Source of the DNA: Larix kaempferi
Lineage: Eukaryota > Streptophyta > Pinopsida > Pinales > Pinaceae
Assembly: GCA_027924585.1 (NCBI GenBank)
Contig: BSBM01000050.1
Location: forward strand, 7,636,001-7,700,000
Length of the DNA stretch: 64,000 bases
Direction of reading: 5' to 3'
The notes beneath the pieces are model-generated. The model had not been told where the DNA came from, made no database searches, and was given only the letters and a program-made list of their open reading frames with translations. The position numbers were made by a program, and so were the translations under genes. Positions within the stretch are counted from its first letter, which is position 1; each line of letters begins with the position of its first letter. Below are positions 32,989 through 44,180 of this stretch, one piece after another.

Positions 32989-33718
32989 GTAACTGCGGCC
33001 AAGAGGTTATAATCAAGTTGGGCGTTGATGACCTCTATGTCAATAATCATGGTTTTACCAACCAACTAGATGAGGACATTAGCTAAGAGACCTTGGGGTT
33101 GAGCCGAACAGCCGTCGTAGGCTTGCAACGTAGTGGTGGATTGCTGGAGAGTAGGGGATCCCAACTTCTGCCAAACGAATGTGGACATAACGCATGTAGA
33201 GGCACCCTCATCGATGATGCACCGATGGATGACAAGATCCCGAACCTGGATACAGAAATTTGGAATGCTAATGTGGAAGGCAGGCGTGGTTCGGATTGGT
33301 CCAAATCAAAGGCCATCATTCATGAATCAGTTGGGTCAATAGCATCAATGGCTGAAAGCAAAGTCTTGCATTTTTTAGGACAGTTTTTTAAGACTTCTAA
33401 TGCAAACATGGCTATGGGGGATTGAGCTAAATCATCTACAATATTGTAATTAGACACGGCGCAAGCATTGGGGTTATTGTTGATGTGGCGAAGTGGGAAG
33501 CGAGGGGCTTTCAGGGTGCCATCTAATGAGGCTGGGTGTATTCGTAATGACTGATCGGTGGGAAGAGTGTTGGTGTTTTTTTCGGCGGGAGGGGCTTCAG
33601 GGGTGGAGCCGTATTGGTTTCGACGGGTTTGAAGGTTGACATCGATGGATGACATCATTAACAAGTGATGGGTACCTGAGTCTATCATGGGTTGGTCAGT
33701 AGTGGCATAAGTGATTTA
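32989..33718 (-). pseudogene. N1 protease (frameshifted)
   Basis: 33688-33320, in the gag frame, encodes LKAPRFPLRHINNNPNACAV, SNYNIVDDLAQSPIAMFALE, the block before protease in Tat elements (outer copy: HNPNARAASNYNVVEDLAQT). In another frame 33240-33000 gives the active-site region with IIDEGASTCVMS-like residues, and then the LLGRSY-type block. A frameshift near 33300 separates the two. Confidence 0.72.
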
Positions 33719-35506
33719 CTATTGTGGTGGCGCGTTTCCTTGAGGGGGAGCCATTGGTTGAGTGTTTACTACGCCTTGGGTTGGTAAAGGGTTTTGTAAC
33801 ACCAAGGGTTGAGTCTGAGGTGGTGGGGGGTTGGGCGGCGCCTGAGGAGCCACGTGCCCTTGGCGGTGGGCATCATCAGTCCAGAGTTGTCGAGCCCGCT
33901 CCAAATGTGGGAAATCATGTGTGTAATGGCCATAGACCCCGCAAATTGAACAAGGATGGTTTGTTCGCAAATTAGGATTTTTAGCTTGTTTGGGCGGCCT
34001 GTCAAGGTTTTGGTTGGCAGGTGCTGCAATATTATTGTTCGGGGGATTAGGAGGTTGGCTGCCTTGGTCTGGAGGGGGGTTGTTCCCGTGGTTACATCCT
34101 TTTCCATGGTTTTGTTGGCCTTGTTGGTGTTGGTTATTTTGGTTCGGCTGCGGATTTTGTTGCGCATACACTTGCCCTTGGGCGGCAGGTGGGTTCTGGG
34201 GTTATGCAAGTGCAGGAGCGGGCTGCGGTGGATAATAAGTGGGTGGAGGCAGTGCAGGTGCTGATCCTTGTGGGGGTTGTTGATACGTCTGTGTGACGGG
34301 TTGTGGGTTTGCCGCAAGTGTTTCCTGTGGCGGATAATAAGCAGGGGGGGCTTGAGAGGATACAAGAGCTTGCGCGGCCTGCAGGTGGTAATATGGATGA
34401 GGTGCAACCAGGGGGGCGTAAGTAGGGGATGCATGGCCAAAGCACTGAGGTGGACATGAGGGTCCATGGGAATGGTGGTGATGTGCCATGGGAGCATATG
34501 AATTAGTTGCTCCGGAGTGGGATGTAGCTTGCGAAAGGTCGTGGCCATGGCTAGGACGTGTTATGGAAAAGGGCTGGTTATGCGAGGCAATACGGCCAAT
34601 GATGCCATTTGCGGCATGGCATGCCCCCGGCACATCGTGTCGGGAGGAATCACCGCGGGGGGCATCAGGTATGATGGTATAGAGGTAACCAGACTGGGTG
34701 TAAATAAGGTCAAATTGTTGGGATTTGAGGATGGCTTCTTCCTCAAACTGGGGTCGCTCGAACGCCACATCCTTGGCAATGACAGGAAGGAGATATTTTA
34801 GAAACCAACCTAGGAAGATATGGTCATCTAATTTGATTTTGCACAGGCTTCAGCGGCGCCACCACTCATGAATGTGGTCCGTTATGTGGGTGGCCGTATT
34901 CTGTCTGCAAGACAGTAGGATCTCAACTCCCGCATCATAGTGGACAGGTAACTAAAAGAACTGCAGGAAGGTCGAGGCGAGGGAAGTAAAGGTGGCATGG
35001 GTCCCATGGGGCTGCTTGATGTACCATTTGGTTGCAGAGCCAGTGAGGGTGAGTTGTAACAGATGGATTCGAATAGAGTCGTCCACTATGGAGTTAAAGG
35101 AACACCATAGATGGAAGGACATAATGTGGTTCTGGGGGTCTTCACCTCCCTTTCCCTCAAACTTAGGGATGTCTGATGGGAGCTTGGTGGGCATGTGAGG
35201 CCATGCAAGGTCGTGTCTGATGGGATCGTTGGCCAGTCTAGCCAGATCAGGAAGGTTGAGACTAGCCATGAATGGAAAACTAGTAGAAGGATGTGACATA
35301 CTGGTGGTCATGGCCACATTGGGGCCAATGCCCCCAAGTGGAGGGGCTGGATTCAGGTTGGGGATGTTTCCCTTAGGGGGAGGAATGAAGGTGGTATGGG
35401 ATGGTCCTGTGCCGACAAGGGTAGTATGAGTCACTGGTGGAGTTGGGTTGGGTATGCTAGCCACTGGAATGGGCATAGTGATTGGAATGGTGGGTGTGGG
35501 CCCCAT
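33719..35506 (-). pseudogene. N1 gag, nearly full length with two internal stops
   Basis: One frame from 35506 to 33719, with stops only at 34952-34954 and 34202-34204. Order: Pro/Thr-rich N-terminus, conserved capsid region LNLPDLARLANDPIRHDLAW, LPSDIPKFEGKGGEDPQNH, TLTGSATKWYI (35260-34960), EEEAILKSQQFDLIYTQSG and IIPDAP (34740-34660), a long Pro/Gln/His-rich part, then NHPCSICGVYGHYTHDFP, a zinc knuckle whose last Cys is Phe. The capsid part is homologous to the outer element's gag. Long frames in other registers over this region (for example 33769-34548) are shadows. Confidence 0.85.
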
Positions 35507-36984
35507 CTAGTGCATACCCAAAGCGGGTGTGGTAGCTAGGGTGGTGGTGGATGCTCCACCAATGGTTCCTACAAAGAAAGGGTTGGAAGTCATGCCAGCC
35601 ATGGGGCTAGTTGGTGCAGTATAAGTGGGGTTCTCAGACTCTGCTTCAGAATCAGATGTGAAATAAGGGGCGTCCATATCGGGTGACGGAGCTTTATGCC
35701 GTCAACGAGTGGAGTCAAGTGACAAAGCTTGAGATCTATGATAAGTGGTATCAAGTGATGAAGATCTACGTCTATGACAGGTGATGTCAAGTGAACTGTG
35801 CTATGGGGGCTCGCCCCGGAGGCACCGAGAGTGTCTCGGGGACTCAATGGTGACAGATGGTGTCAAGTATCTAGGGGTTGTGTCAAGTGAAAAATAGCTC
35901 AAAAACCCTAATGCAGTCGAGTGTGCAAAAGGAGAGCGCAAAAAATACAGCACTCAGGCCAACAACTAGCTCAAAACACTCACTGTAATAGTTGTGCTAC
36001 AATAAGCAGAGCGTCAAAAACAATGGTTAGTATACCAACAAGCAGCAGGTTTCCTAAAAAATAAAAATAGTGGACTCGCTAGACCATAGGGAGGTAAGGG
36101 AGCATGCAAACACCTAGATAAATAGTATTCTGACTCAACCAGACATATCCTCTGCAATGTGATGAAATCCAAGTCAGACAATATGGATAGTAGAGCCAAG
36201 TGGCTAAAGATATCCCCCTACCGGGAGGGACACTGGGTAAGACAATCCTAGAAGAAAGGAAACTAAGATACTCCGTTCATGACATGTCCAGAAAAGGTGA
36301 ATCTGCAGCTTCGGTCCTATCACTGTGTGGGCCTAAAGAGAACACCACATGCAGTCCAACGAGTAGGTAGCCTTCGGTTACTGAATGGATTGTGGTATTT
36401 CACTCAGGCCTTCGGAACCAGTCTGGCTACTTCAACCCTCCTAAGGGAGAGGCCCTCTGTCAAACTGGTTGTGACTTTGCTAAAAAATACTAGGGGATTT
36501 TGGTTCCCTAATGGACAACAACTATGTTTCAAGTGTAAGTGACCAAGGGGTGTTATTTGGATGCCTATCCCCCTCGTCCTACCTAACTACAATATTCTTA
36601 TGTGTTCCCCAAATGTTGGTTGTGTTAAGTAGTATTTCAGGGCTCACTCGAATTATGTGACAGAGTGTGTGCGTGTGAGGTAATTAACCCAATCAAAAGT
36701 GCCATGAGGTGGGCAACTTTCTAACTAATGGTAACAATGCAGAAATTAAACTTGTAATAAAAAAATTTATGTTTTCAATTGAAATGCTTAAACTATAAAA
36801 AACTCTGTAAATGGAACAGAAAGCAAACTGCAGAAAAAAATGTTGTAGGTAAGTATGGTTGCAGATAGAACAGGTGGTTGTGCAGGTGCATAAAATATTG
36901 CAGCAAAGTGCTGGGTTCAAAACAGGGTAAAAAAGTGCAGAAAACATATCACGGGTCTGTGGCGAAACTGCGTGAGCGGATCAT
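35507..36984 (-). other. N1 leader, unique part
   Basis: Between gag and the minisatellite. 35700-35890 carries degenerate repeats of GTCAAGTGA / GTATCAAGTGATG. The rest is unique sequence in which I see no gene or known signal. Confidence 0.5.
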
Positions 36985-37560
36985 GGGAAACAGGCTAAAA
37001 GCCACAGGGCGATCGCAGGAAACAGGCTAAAAGCCGTGGGGAGATCGTAGGAAACAAGCTGAAAGCCACGGGGAGATCGCAGGAAACATGATGAAAGCCG
37101 CAGGGGATCGCAAGAAACCGGTTGAAAGCCGCACGACGATCACAGGAAACAGGCTGAAAGCCATGAGGAGATCGCAGGAAACAGGCTAAAAGCCATGGGG
37201 AGGTCGCAAGAAACAAGCTGAAAGCCGCAGGGAGGTCGGAGGAAATAGGCTAAAATCCGCAGGGAGATCGCAGGAAACAGGCTAAAAGCCCCAGTCGGAT
37301 CATAGGAGATAGACTGAAAGCCGCGGGGAGATTGCAGGAAATAACCTAAAAGTTGCGGGGAGATCGCAGGAAACAGGCTAAAAGCCACTGGGAGATTGCA
37401 GGAAACAGGCTGAAAGGTGCGGTCAGATCGTAGGAACCAAGTTTAAATCCGCGGTCGGATCGTAGGAGACAGACTGAAAGCCACGAGGAGATCGCGGGAA
37501 ACAGACTGAAAGTCGCAGTCAGATCGCAGGAAGCAGACTGAAAGCCGCGATCGGATCGCT
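36985..37560. repeat. ~30-bp minisatellite in N1 leader (copy 1)
   Basis: About 19 head-to-tail units, consensus near GGCTAAAAGCCGCGGGGAGA then TCGCAGGAAACA. Each unit has a mini-hairpin (GGCT-AAA-AGCC) and a GATC. Units vary (GCTGAAAGCC, GGTCGGATCG). Frames translated from it on the minus strand (36995-37388) are repeat artefacts. The triplication breakpoint lies inside it at 37070. Confidence 0.88.
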
Positions 37561-37726
37561 GCTGTGGGGAAAAAATATGCGATTTCCAACAGCAAGCCCA
37601 ACTACTGAAAGGGATAGCCGAAAGGGAAAAACAGAAAAATATTTGCAGAAAATAAAACTTTTAAACAATTATAACCAAAAACTCAAAGGAACACTAGGGG
37701 AGTCGCCAAAACTGAGAAGGGCCTCC

Positions 37727-37744
37727 TCCCCAGCGGAGTCGCCA
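37727..37744 (-). promoter_or_regulatory. primer-binding site of N1
   Basis: Minus strand TGGCGACTCCGCTGGGGA, four bases after the LTR. A second partial copy (TTTTGGCGACTCC) lies about 45 bp downstream at 37697-37712. Both are carried along in the two extra copies (43438-43455, 49149-49166). Confidence 0.78.
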
Positions 37745-37748
37745 AAAC

Positions 37749-38469
37749 TGTAGCTAGGATTTTCACCCTAGCTTGTGCAAATGAGCACCTACTAAGGAGA
37801 AGGGCCTCCTTAGTAGCATTTCAATAAAATAGTAAAATATGACCGTAAATAAAAGTAAACTTAAACTAGCATGAGCATTAACATAAATAAAAAGACATGA
37901 CGAATTGATAAAGATTTTTCTTTTGTATTAGATTCACCTCAAGTGTTGAGGTTGGTGAAGCTCTTGCAGTAGTCCAGGAGGGCTACTTCCAAGCTCCAAT
38001 GGATTCCTTCTCCTTCTCCAACGTGTTTGGATATGGGCCAAAGGGGCACTCAAATGTGAAATTAGCTCAAAAGGGTGAGCTAGGGTTTCAGGAGTGATTT
38101 TGGCAGAGTGAGGATATGGAAGATTGTGGATGTGAAATGGGGAGCCTCCATCACCTATTTATAGGTTTTTTAGTGGTGGAGTGTTGACCCATGGTTTTGG
38201 GCACCATATGGTTTAGGTCAATTGTATAGGGTTTTTGCTTATTTTTTCCCTCTTTTTCCTATTTTTTATATTTTTATTCTCTTTTTAGAGGGTTTTTGCT
38301 ATTTTTGGAGGAAATTTAAATTATTTTGGGGAAAAAAGGGGGTTTTTGGGCCTTCGGGAGGCTTTTTAATGGTTTGTTAAGGTTTTGGAGGAAAATATGG
38401 TAGGAAATATAGACAACTGAGTCATGTAATGAGGGAGATGAGGTAGTGAGCACTTTTTGGGTGTTAACA
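37749..38469 (-). repeat. 5' LTR of N1 (unit 1)
   Basis: 721 bp, TGTTAACACCC...AGCTACA in element orientation. Ends directly at AGACC, after which the host gag resumes. Copies at 43460-44180 and 49171-49891 result from the triplication, not from new insertions. Confidence 0.9.
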
Positions 38470-39493
38470 AGACCCTGGTGATCATGTCACAACTTTCCAT
38501 TTATGGTGCTCTTCGAACTAGTTGAACGAAGATTCTGTTAGGTTGAGACTTTTCCAAAGAACCTTAACTAGTGCTGCAACCAAATGGTACATTGAGTTAC
38601 CTGCAGCCACATTTTTTAATTTTCAAGATCTTGCGACTATTTTTATGAACCACTTCCAGCTTCCTATTCGGTATGATGTCGGGATAGATCTTTTGTCTAC
38701 ATTTAGACAGAATAAGACCACTCACTTATCCAATCACATTTAGGAGTGGCAAAGACGGAAGAGGCTCATTAAAGCCAATATACCTACAGAATTTCTTCTC
38801 GAGTGGTACCTGAAATCACTCCTTCCTTATATTTCTAAGGAAGTAGCTACTTCTGGAGTGTCTTCAGAGGAAGAAGCCATCTTATGAACCCAACAGCTAG
38901 ACCTTGTTTATGCACAATCTGGGCTACTCTACGAGATTATACCGGATGCACCGTGATCTAACACTAATCTTGGCAGACCTAAACCTGGACCACAGGCTGA
39001 CGGCATAGTGGGTTTAGTGGATTCTGTAGCTTTCAAAGCATTGACTAAGCAGGTTCATGCCTTATTCGTCAAACAATCGACTGCAGAACCGACCTCCGTC
39101 ACAACCTCTCCTTCTACTTTTGAATCTGTAAACCAGGTTCAGAACAATCAAAAGGGCCCTCGATATCCCAATAACAAAAAGAAGGGCAAGAAAGGAGAGG
39201 GGAACCATCAAAATCCCAAAAACAAAGAGAATGCCAAGGAGGGTAACAAAGAGAAGAAGAAGGTTAAGTTCCCTTGTAAACTTTGCAAACAGGATCACCT
39301 CACTCATCAATGCCCTCTACTTGAAGAATCCCAGAAGCTATTCCAAGAAAAGAAACCCGCCATACTTAAAGATCCATTTCCTAAGGGGAAGGGTTCAATT
39401 TCTAGCACCTCCAAAGCTGGGGGCACTACTCATGCTTCAGTTGATCAAACTTTCATTAATATGGTTAGTGCGGATGCAATTTTTCAAACATGA
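38470..39493 (+). pseudogene. Tat gag, C-terminal part (unit 1)
   Basis: Continues the gag cut at 26723: PGDHVTTFHLWCSSN, then LRLFQRTLTSAATKWYIELP, EWQRRKRLIKANIPTEFL and EEEAIL, then a Lys-rich part and the zinc knuckle CKLCKQDHLTHQC (CX2CX3HX4C, all ligands present). One frame to the TGA at 39491-39493, with internal stops at 38519-38521, 38741-38743, 38885-38887 and 38956-38958. The same stops recur in units 2 and 3, so decay preceded duplication. Confidence 0.85.
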
Positions 39494-41139
39494 GCAAGAA
39501 ATTATACCCCGGATGCACAGAAAAAGGATAAAGAGATTCTTGAATCTTCCATTCCTCTCCACATTCCAATGGACCCAGTACCCAAGATCCCGAAAGGTGT
39601 CTTGAAATGGGCCTCGCACAATCCCAACGCTCGGGCTGCTTCCAACTATAATGTGGTTGAAGATCTAGCCCAGACCCCTTGTGCTATGTCCACCTTAGAA
39701 GTTTTGCAAAGTTGTCTGTTACAACGAAACGCACTTATGGCAGCGATTGGAAGTATGGAATCATCCAACATGATTGGGCACTTTGATATGTCTGATATCA
39801 AATATCAGTTTCCATACCACGTTTCCGTACAGATAGAAGTGATCCATGGTCCTATGACCATTAGACGGGCTGTCGTAGATGAGGGTGCGTCGATGTGTGT
39901 GATGTCCATTTCTTGCTGGAAGATTTAGGCTCTCCCTAGTTAGCCCCCTCTAACACACTGCTTACTGCCTTCGATGGCAGGACTTTCCGTCCACATGGAG
40001 TTCTACCATCATTTGAAATTACACTTGTCGTTAAGACAATTGCTGTAGAGATTGAAGTTCTGGACGCTTCGCTTGATTACAACATGTTATTAGGTAGGAG
40101 TTGGACATACGCCATGCAAGCCATTGCATCGGTTGTTTTTCGAGTTGTTATGTTCCCCCACGAAAGCAAGATCGTCACGGTCGATCAACTTTCATTCTCT
40201 CGAAAAAATAACCAGACTTCATCGGATTCCACTATCCCTTTAGTTGATCATTCTACCCCAATAAGTAAGAGTTTAGGAGCAGGGCTTTACGGGTCATTAA
40301 TAGGCACTTTTGACCTTCCCTCTCCTGTTCTTTTCATGCATTCTGATGTAGGTACTTCTACTGAAACTTTCATGGTTGATCTTAGGACTGATCCGTGGAT
40401 CCTTCCTACTGTATCAGAACCTTCAGTGCCTTTAACCATTATAGAGATAGCATACATGGAAGCCCAACATGCTGCAATGGAACATATCGTGACCCCGCCA
40501 GTCTCTGCTGAGTCGGATATGGACTATGCTCTTGCATGGTCATTGAATTCTACCCACTCTTTCGACTGTTTAGACATGTTCTTACCATCTGATGAAGCCA
40601 TGATGGGCCTAGACCATCCATGGGAACATATGCATCACAGGTCCTACCTGCTTCCAAATCTAGACAGGATAGAGAGAGGAGAATTCTCTATGAGACCCGG
40701 TGGATTTGTTGATTTGTCATCTTTTCCTTCTACTTCAAGAGTTGTTTATGCTGAAGGAAATATGGCTAATATATCGAGAACCATCCCAATTAACATTTCC
40801 ACCAAACCCGGGATCGTGGAAAATATTTTTATTGGAGCAGACTATTCTCCAGAAGAGATCGCTTTGTATACCAAGATTTTTAAAGAAGTCTGTGACATTT
40901 TTGCCTGCTCTTATGAGGAGATGCCAGGCATCGATCCAGCCATCGTTGAGCATGTCATCACAACATACCCTAATGCAAAACCTATGAGACAGAAGCTTCA
41001 TCCTGTGAATCCTCAAAAAGCGGCCGCCATTAAGGAGGAGGTTGAAAAGTTGCTTAAAGCTGGATTTATCTACCCAGTTGATATGACGGAATGGGTTTCA
41101 AATCCTGTTCCGGTTGATAAGAAGCAAGGTACCATATGA
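39494..41139 (+). pseudogene. Tat protease and pre-RT region (unit 1)
   Basis: 39494-39928 continues the gag frame: WASHNPNARAASNYNVVEDL, then the active site RRAVVDEGASMCVMS (DEGAS is the Tat form of DSG/DTG). A frameshift near 39925 leads to a frame with TAFDGRTFRPHGVLP, LDASLDYNMLLGRSW and a long spacer (40084-41139). It ends in KEVCDIFACSYEEMPGIDPA, KLHPVNPQKAAAIKEEVEKL and GFIYPVDMTEWVSNPVPV, the start of RT. TGA at 41137-41139. Confidence 0.85.
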
Positions 41140-41833
41140 GTCTATACTGATTTCTGGGACTTAAATAAAGCTTGTCCGAAAGATAACTATCCCACACCAT
41201 TTATCGACCAGATCATAGATGCCTGTGTGGGACACGAGATGTCTTCTTTCATGGATGGATTTTCGGGATATAATCAAACCCGAAGATCAACACAAAATAG
41301 CTTTTATTTTCCCGTGGGGAACCTTTGCTTATCGGAAGATGCCGTTTGGCTTAAAGAATGTTGGATCTAATTTCCAGTGAGCGATGAATTTCACTTTTCA
41401 CAATATCAAACACATAGTTGAACCTTACTTGGATGACCTCCCAGTGCGATCTCGAAAGAGACGGGATCATCCATCTCATCTGAGACTTGTGTTTGAAAGA
41501 TGCAGACAATATAAGATTTGTTTGAATCCTAATAAGTGTGTATTCTATGTCGAATCAGGACCTTTACTGGGTTTCATTGTATCCAGTCGTGGCATAATGG
41601 TCGACCCGTTAAAAGTTGAGGCGATTGTAAACCTACCTCCTCCTCCAACCTTGCGACAACTTCAAAGTCTGCAAGGCATGTCTAAATTCTTGCAACTCTT
41701 TATCATAAACTATTCTAAGATTACAAAAGGTTTTATGAGACTGCTTAAACAAGATACCTACTTCGTGTGGGATGAGGTTGCTCAAGCATCGTTTGAGGCC
41801 TTGAAAAAGGCACTACTTTCAGCCCCTTGTTAA
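41140..41833 (+). pseudogene. Tat reverse transcriptase (unit 1)
   Basis: After the TGA: VYTDFWDLNKACPKDNYPTP and SFMDGFSGYNQ (catalytic Asp block). A frameshift near 41277, then FAYRKMPFGLKN in the shifted frame, a stop, and MNFTFHNIKHIVEPYLDDLP with the intact YLDD catalytic pair. LNPNKCVFYVESGPLLGFIV and PPPPTLRQLQSLQGM follow. TAA at 41831-41833. Confidence 0.87.
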
Positions 41834-42780
41834 GCCCGCCTGATTATGCAAAAGATTTTATTTTATATCTGGCGGTGTTGGTTAATGCAATTGGCATAGT
41901 ATTAGTTCAAGAGGATGACACGCTCCAAGAGCATGTCATTTACTATCTCTCGCGCGCATTGATAGCTCCTGAGATTAAATATTCACATGTCGAGAAGTTA
42001 GCACTTGCTGTAGTCTACGTGGTACAGAGACTTCGTCAATACATCCTTCTACGAACAACTACTGTGATAGAAAAAGTAAATCCTTTTTAGTATGTTCTCA
42101 CTCGACGCATCATCGGTGGGAAGTACAATAAATGGATTGTAATCTTACAAGAGTTCGATTTGGTCTTTCAATCAGCCAAGTCAAAGAAATCACTAGTGTT
42201 CGCTAAGTTAATCTCAGGGTTTCCGAGTGACTTAGAGCATATCGAGGAAGAATCATCATTCCCGGATGAACATATCTTCCTTATTGCCTCCTCTGACCCA
42301 TGGTACAGGGATATTTTAGTATATCTCCAGAATTTGAGGTGTCCTACCACTTTTTCTAGAGAACAACGACGAAAACTGAAAAGTCATGCAAAAAACTATC
42401 ACATCATCTCGAATACTTTGTATCGACGTGGGATAGATTCCATCTTACGACGTTGTTTGAATTTAGAAGAAGCACAATCAGTATTGAATGATGTTCACAG
42501 TGGAACCTGTGGGGGTCATCTTTTTGGGTTGGCAACAACCCAAAAAATACTGCGTGCTGGGTATTTTTGGCCCAGAAGCTATGAAACGCTGCCGTCCGTT
42601 TCATTTTTTCACCAAGAAAATGAGGGCACATCCAACTCCTCTTCATCCTGTGATTACAGCAGGTCCCTTCACAAAATGGGGGGTTGATTATATGACTTGC
42701 AATCCAATTTTGGCTAGAGGACATCATTATATCATCATTCCCGTCGACTACTTCACCAAGTGGGCCGAGGAAATGCCTAC
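41827..42780 (+). pseudogene. Tat RNase H and N-terminal integrase (unit 1, ends in chimaeric junction)
   Basis: RNase H: YAKDFILYLAVLVNAIGIVL (DVS-type catalytic Asp changed), EHVIYYLSRALIAPEIKYSH, EKLALAVVYVVQRLRQYIL. After a TAG (42088-42090) the frame runs to the integrase zinc-binding region: CLNLEEAQSVLNDVHSGTCG, GHLFGLATTQKILRAGYFWP. A frameshift leads to WGVDYMTCNPILARGHHYII and DYFTKWAEEMPT, the first part of the catalytic core. There the sequence switches to minisatellite and the frame ends RRSQET-stop. Confidence 0.85.
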
Positions 42781-43271
42781 GAGGAGATCGCAGGAAACAT
42801 GATGAAAGCCGCAGGGGATCGCAAGAAACCGGTTGAAAGCCGCACGACGATCACAGGAAACAGGCTGAAAGCCATGAGGAGATCGCAGGAAACAGGCTAA
42901 AAGCCGTGGGGAGGTCGCAGGAAACAAGCTGAAAGCCGCAGGGAGGTCGGAGGAAACAGGCTAAAAGCCGCAGGGAGATCGCAGGAAACAGGCTAAAAGC
43001 CCCAGTCGGATCATAGGAGATAGACTGAAAGCCGCGGGGAGATTGCAGGAAATAACCTAAAAGTTGCGGGGAGATCGCAGGAAACAGGCTAAAAGCCACT
43101 GGGAGATTGCAGGAAACAGGCTGAAAGGTGCGGTCGGATCGTAGGAACCAAGTTGAAATCCGCGGTCGGATCGTAGGAGACAGACTGAAAGCCACGGGGA
43201 GATCGCGGGAAACAGACTAAAAGCCGCAGTCAGATTGCAGGAAGCAGACTGAAAGCCGCGATCGGATCGCT
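42781..43271. repeat. ~30-bp minisatellite (copy 2)
   Basis: Corresponds to 37070-37560 of unit 1, about 16 units, with a few substitutions. Confidence 0.88.
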
Positions 43272-43459
43272 GCTGTGGGGAAAAAATATGCGATTTCCAA
43301 CAGCAAGCCCAACTACTGAAAGGGATAGCCGAAAGGGAAAAACAGAAAAATATTTGCAGAAAATAAAACTTTTAAACAATTATAACCAAAAACTCAAAGG
43401 AACACTAGGGGAGTCGCCAAAACTGAGAAGGGCCTCCTCCCCAGCGGAGTCGCCAAAAC

Positions 43460-44180
43460 TGTAGCTAGGATTTTCACCCTAGCTTGTGCAAATGAGCACC
43501 TACTAAGGAGAAGGGCCTCCTTAGTAGCATTTCAATAAAATAGTAAAATATGACCGTAAATAAAAGTAAACTTAAACTAGCATGAGCATTAACATAAATA
43601 AAAAGACATGACGAATTGATAAAGATTTTTCTTTTGTATTAGATTCACCTCAAGTGTTGAGGTTGGTGAAGCTCTTGCAGTAGTCCAGGAGGGCTACTTC
43701 CAAGCTCCAATGGATTCCTTCTCCTTCTCCAACGTGTTTGGATATGGGCCAAAGGGGCACTCAAATGTGAAATTAGCTCAAAAGGGTGAGCTAGGGTTTC
43801 AGGAGTGATTTTGGCAGAGTGAGGATATGGAAGATTGTGGATGTGAAATGGGGAGCCTCCATCACCTATTTATAGGTTTTTTAGTGGTGGAGTGTTGACC
43901 CATGGTTTTGGGCACCATATGGTTTAGGTCAATTGTATAGGGTTTTTGCTTATTTTTTCCCTCTTTTTCCTCTTTTTTATATTTTTATTCCCTTTTTAGA
44001 GGGTTTTTGCTATTTTTGGAGGAAATTTAAATTATTTTGGGGAAAAAAGGGGGTTTTTGGGCCTTCGGGAGGCTTTTTAATGGTTTGTTAAGGTTTTGGA
44101 GGAAAATATGGTAGGAAATATAGACAACTGAGTCATGTAATGAGGGAGATGAGGTAGTGAGCACTTTTTGGGTGTTAACA
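43460..44180 (-). repeat. N1 5' LTR copy in unit 2
   Basis: 721 bp, nearly identical to 37749-38469 (differs at the TCTTTTTCCTC and ATTCCC positions, shared with unit 3). No second LTR, TSD or internal region belongs to it. Confidence 0.88.

Larger units (their letters stand above)
26724..38469 (-). mobile_element. N1: nested non-autonomous Tat relative (minus strand)
   Basis: Flanked by AGACC (26719-26723, 38470-38474), which lies in the GED-P codons of the host gag. In element orientation: LTR (38469-37749), PBS (37744-37727), minisatellite leader, gag (35506-33719), protease, protease-RT spacer, a stump of pre-RT sequence ending near 31435, 4 kb of non-coding filler, LTR (27439-26724). 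RT, RNase H and integrase are absent, so it depended on another element, plausibly of the host's own family. The 3' LTR lacks its first five bases at the inner edge (27439). Confidence 0.9.
37070..42780 (+). repeat. triplicated block, unit 1 (5,711 bp)
   Basis: Spans part of the minisatellite, the N1 PBS and LTR, and host gag, protease, RT, RNase H and integrase up to codons EEMPT. Bases 42779-42781 (AC, G) join integrase to minisatellite. Equal in length to units 2 and 3. Unit 1 alone differs from the other two at many positions left of ~41370. Confidence 0.93.

Noticed and set aside
33769-34548. 259-codon minus-strand frame, and long + strand frames at 33724-34264
   Set aside because: They overlap the Pro/Gln/His-rich part of N1 gag in other registers; the gag frame carries the homology.
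36985-37560. CRISPR-like array of ~30-bp repeats
   Set aside because: Units are head-to-tail with no unique spacers, degenerate, and lie in a plant retrotransposon leader; it is a minisatellite.
39062-39310. 82-codon minus-strand frame repeated in all three units
   Set aside because: Antisense shadow of the Lys-rich gag region; its threefold presence only reflects the triplication.
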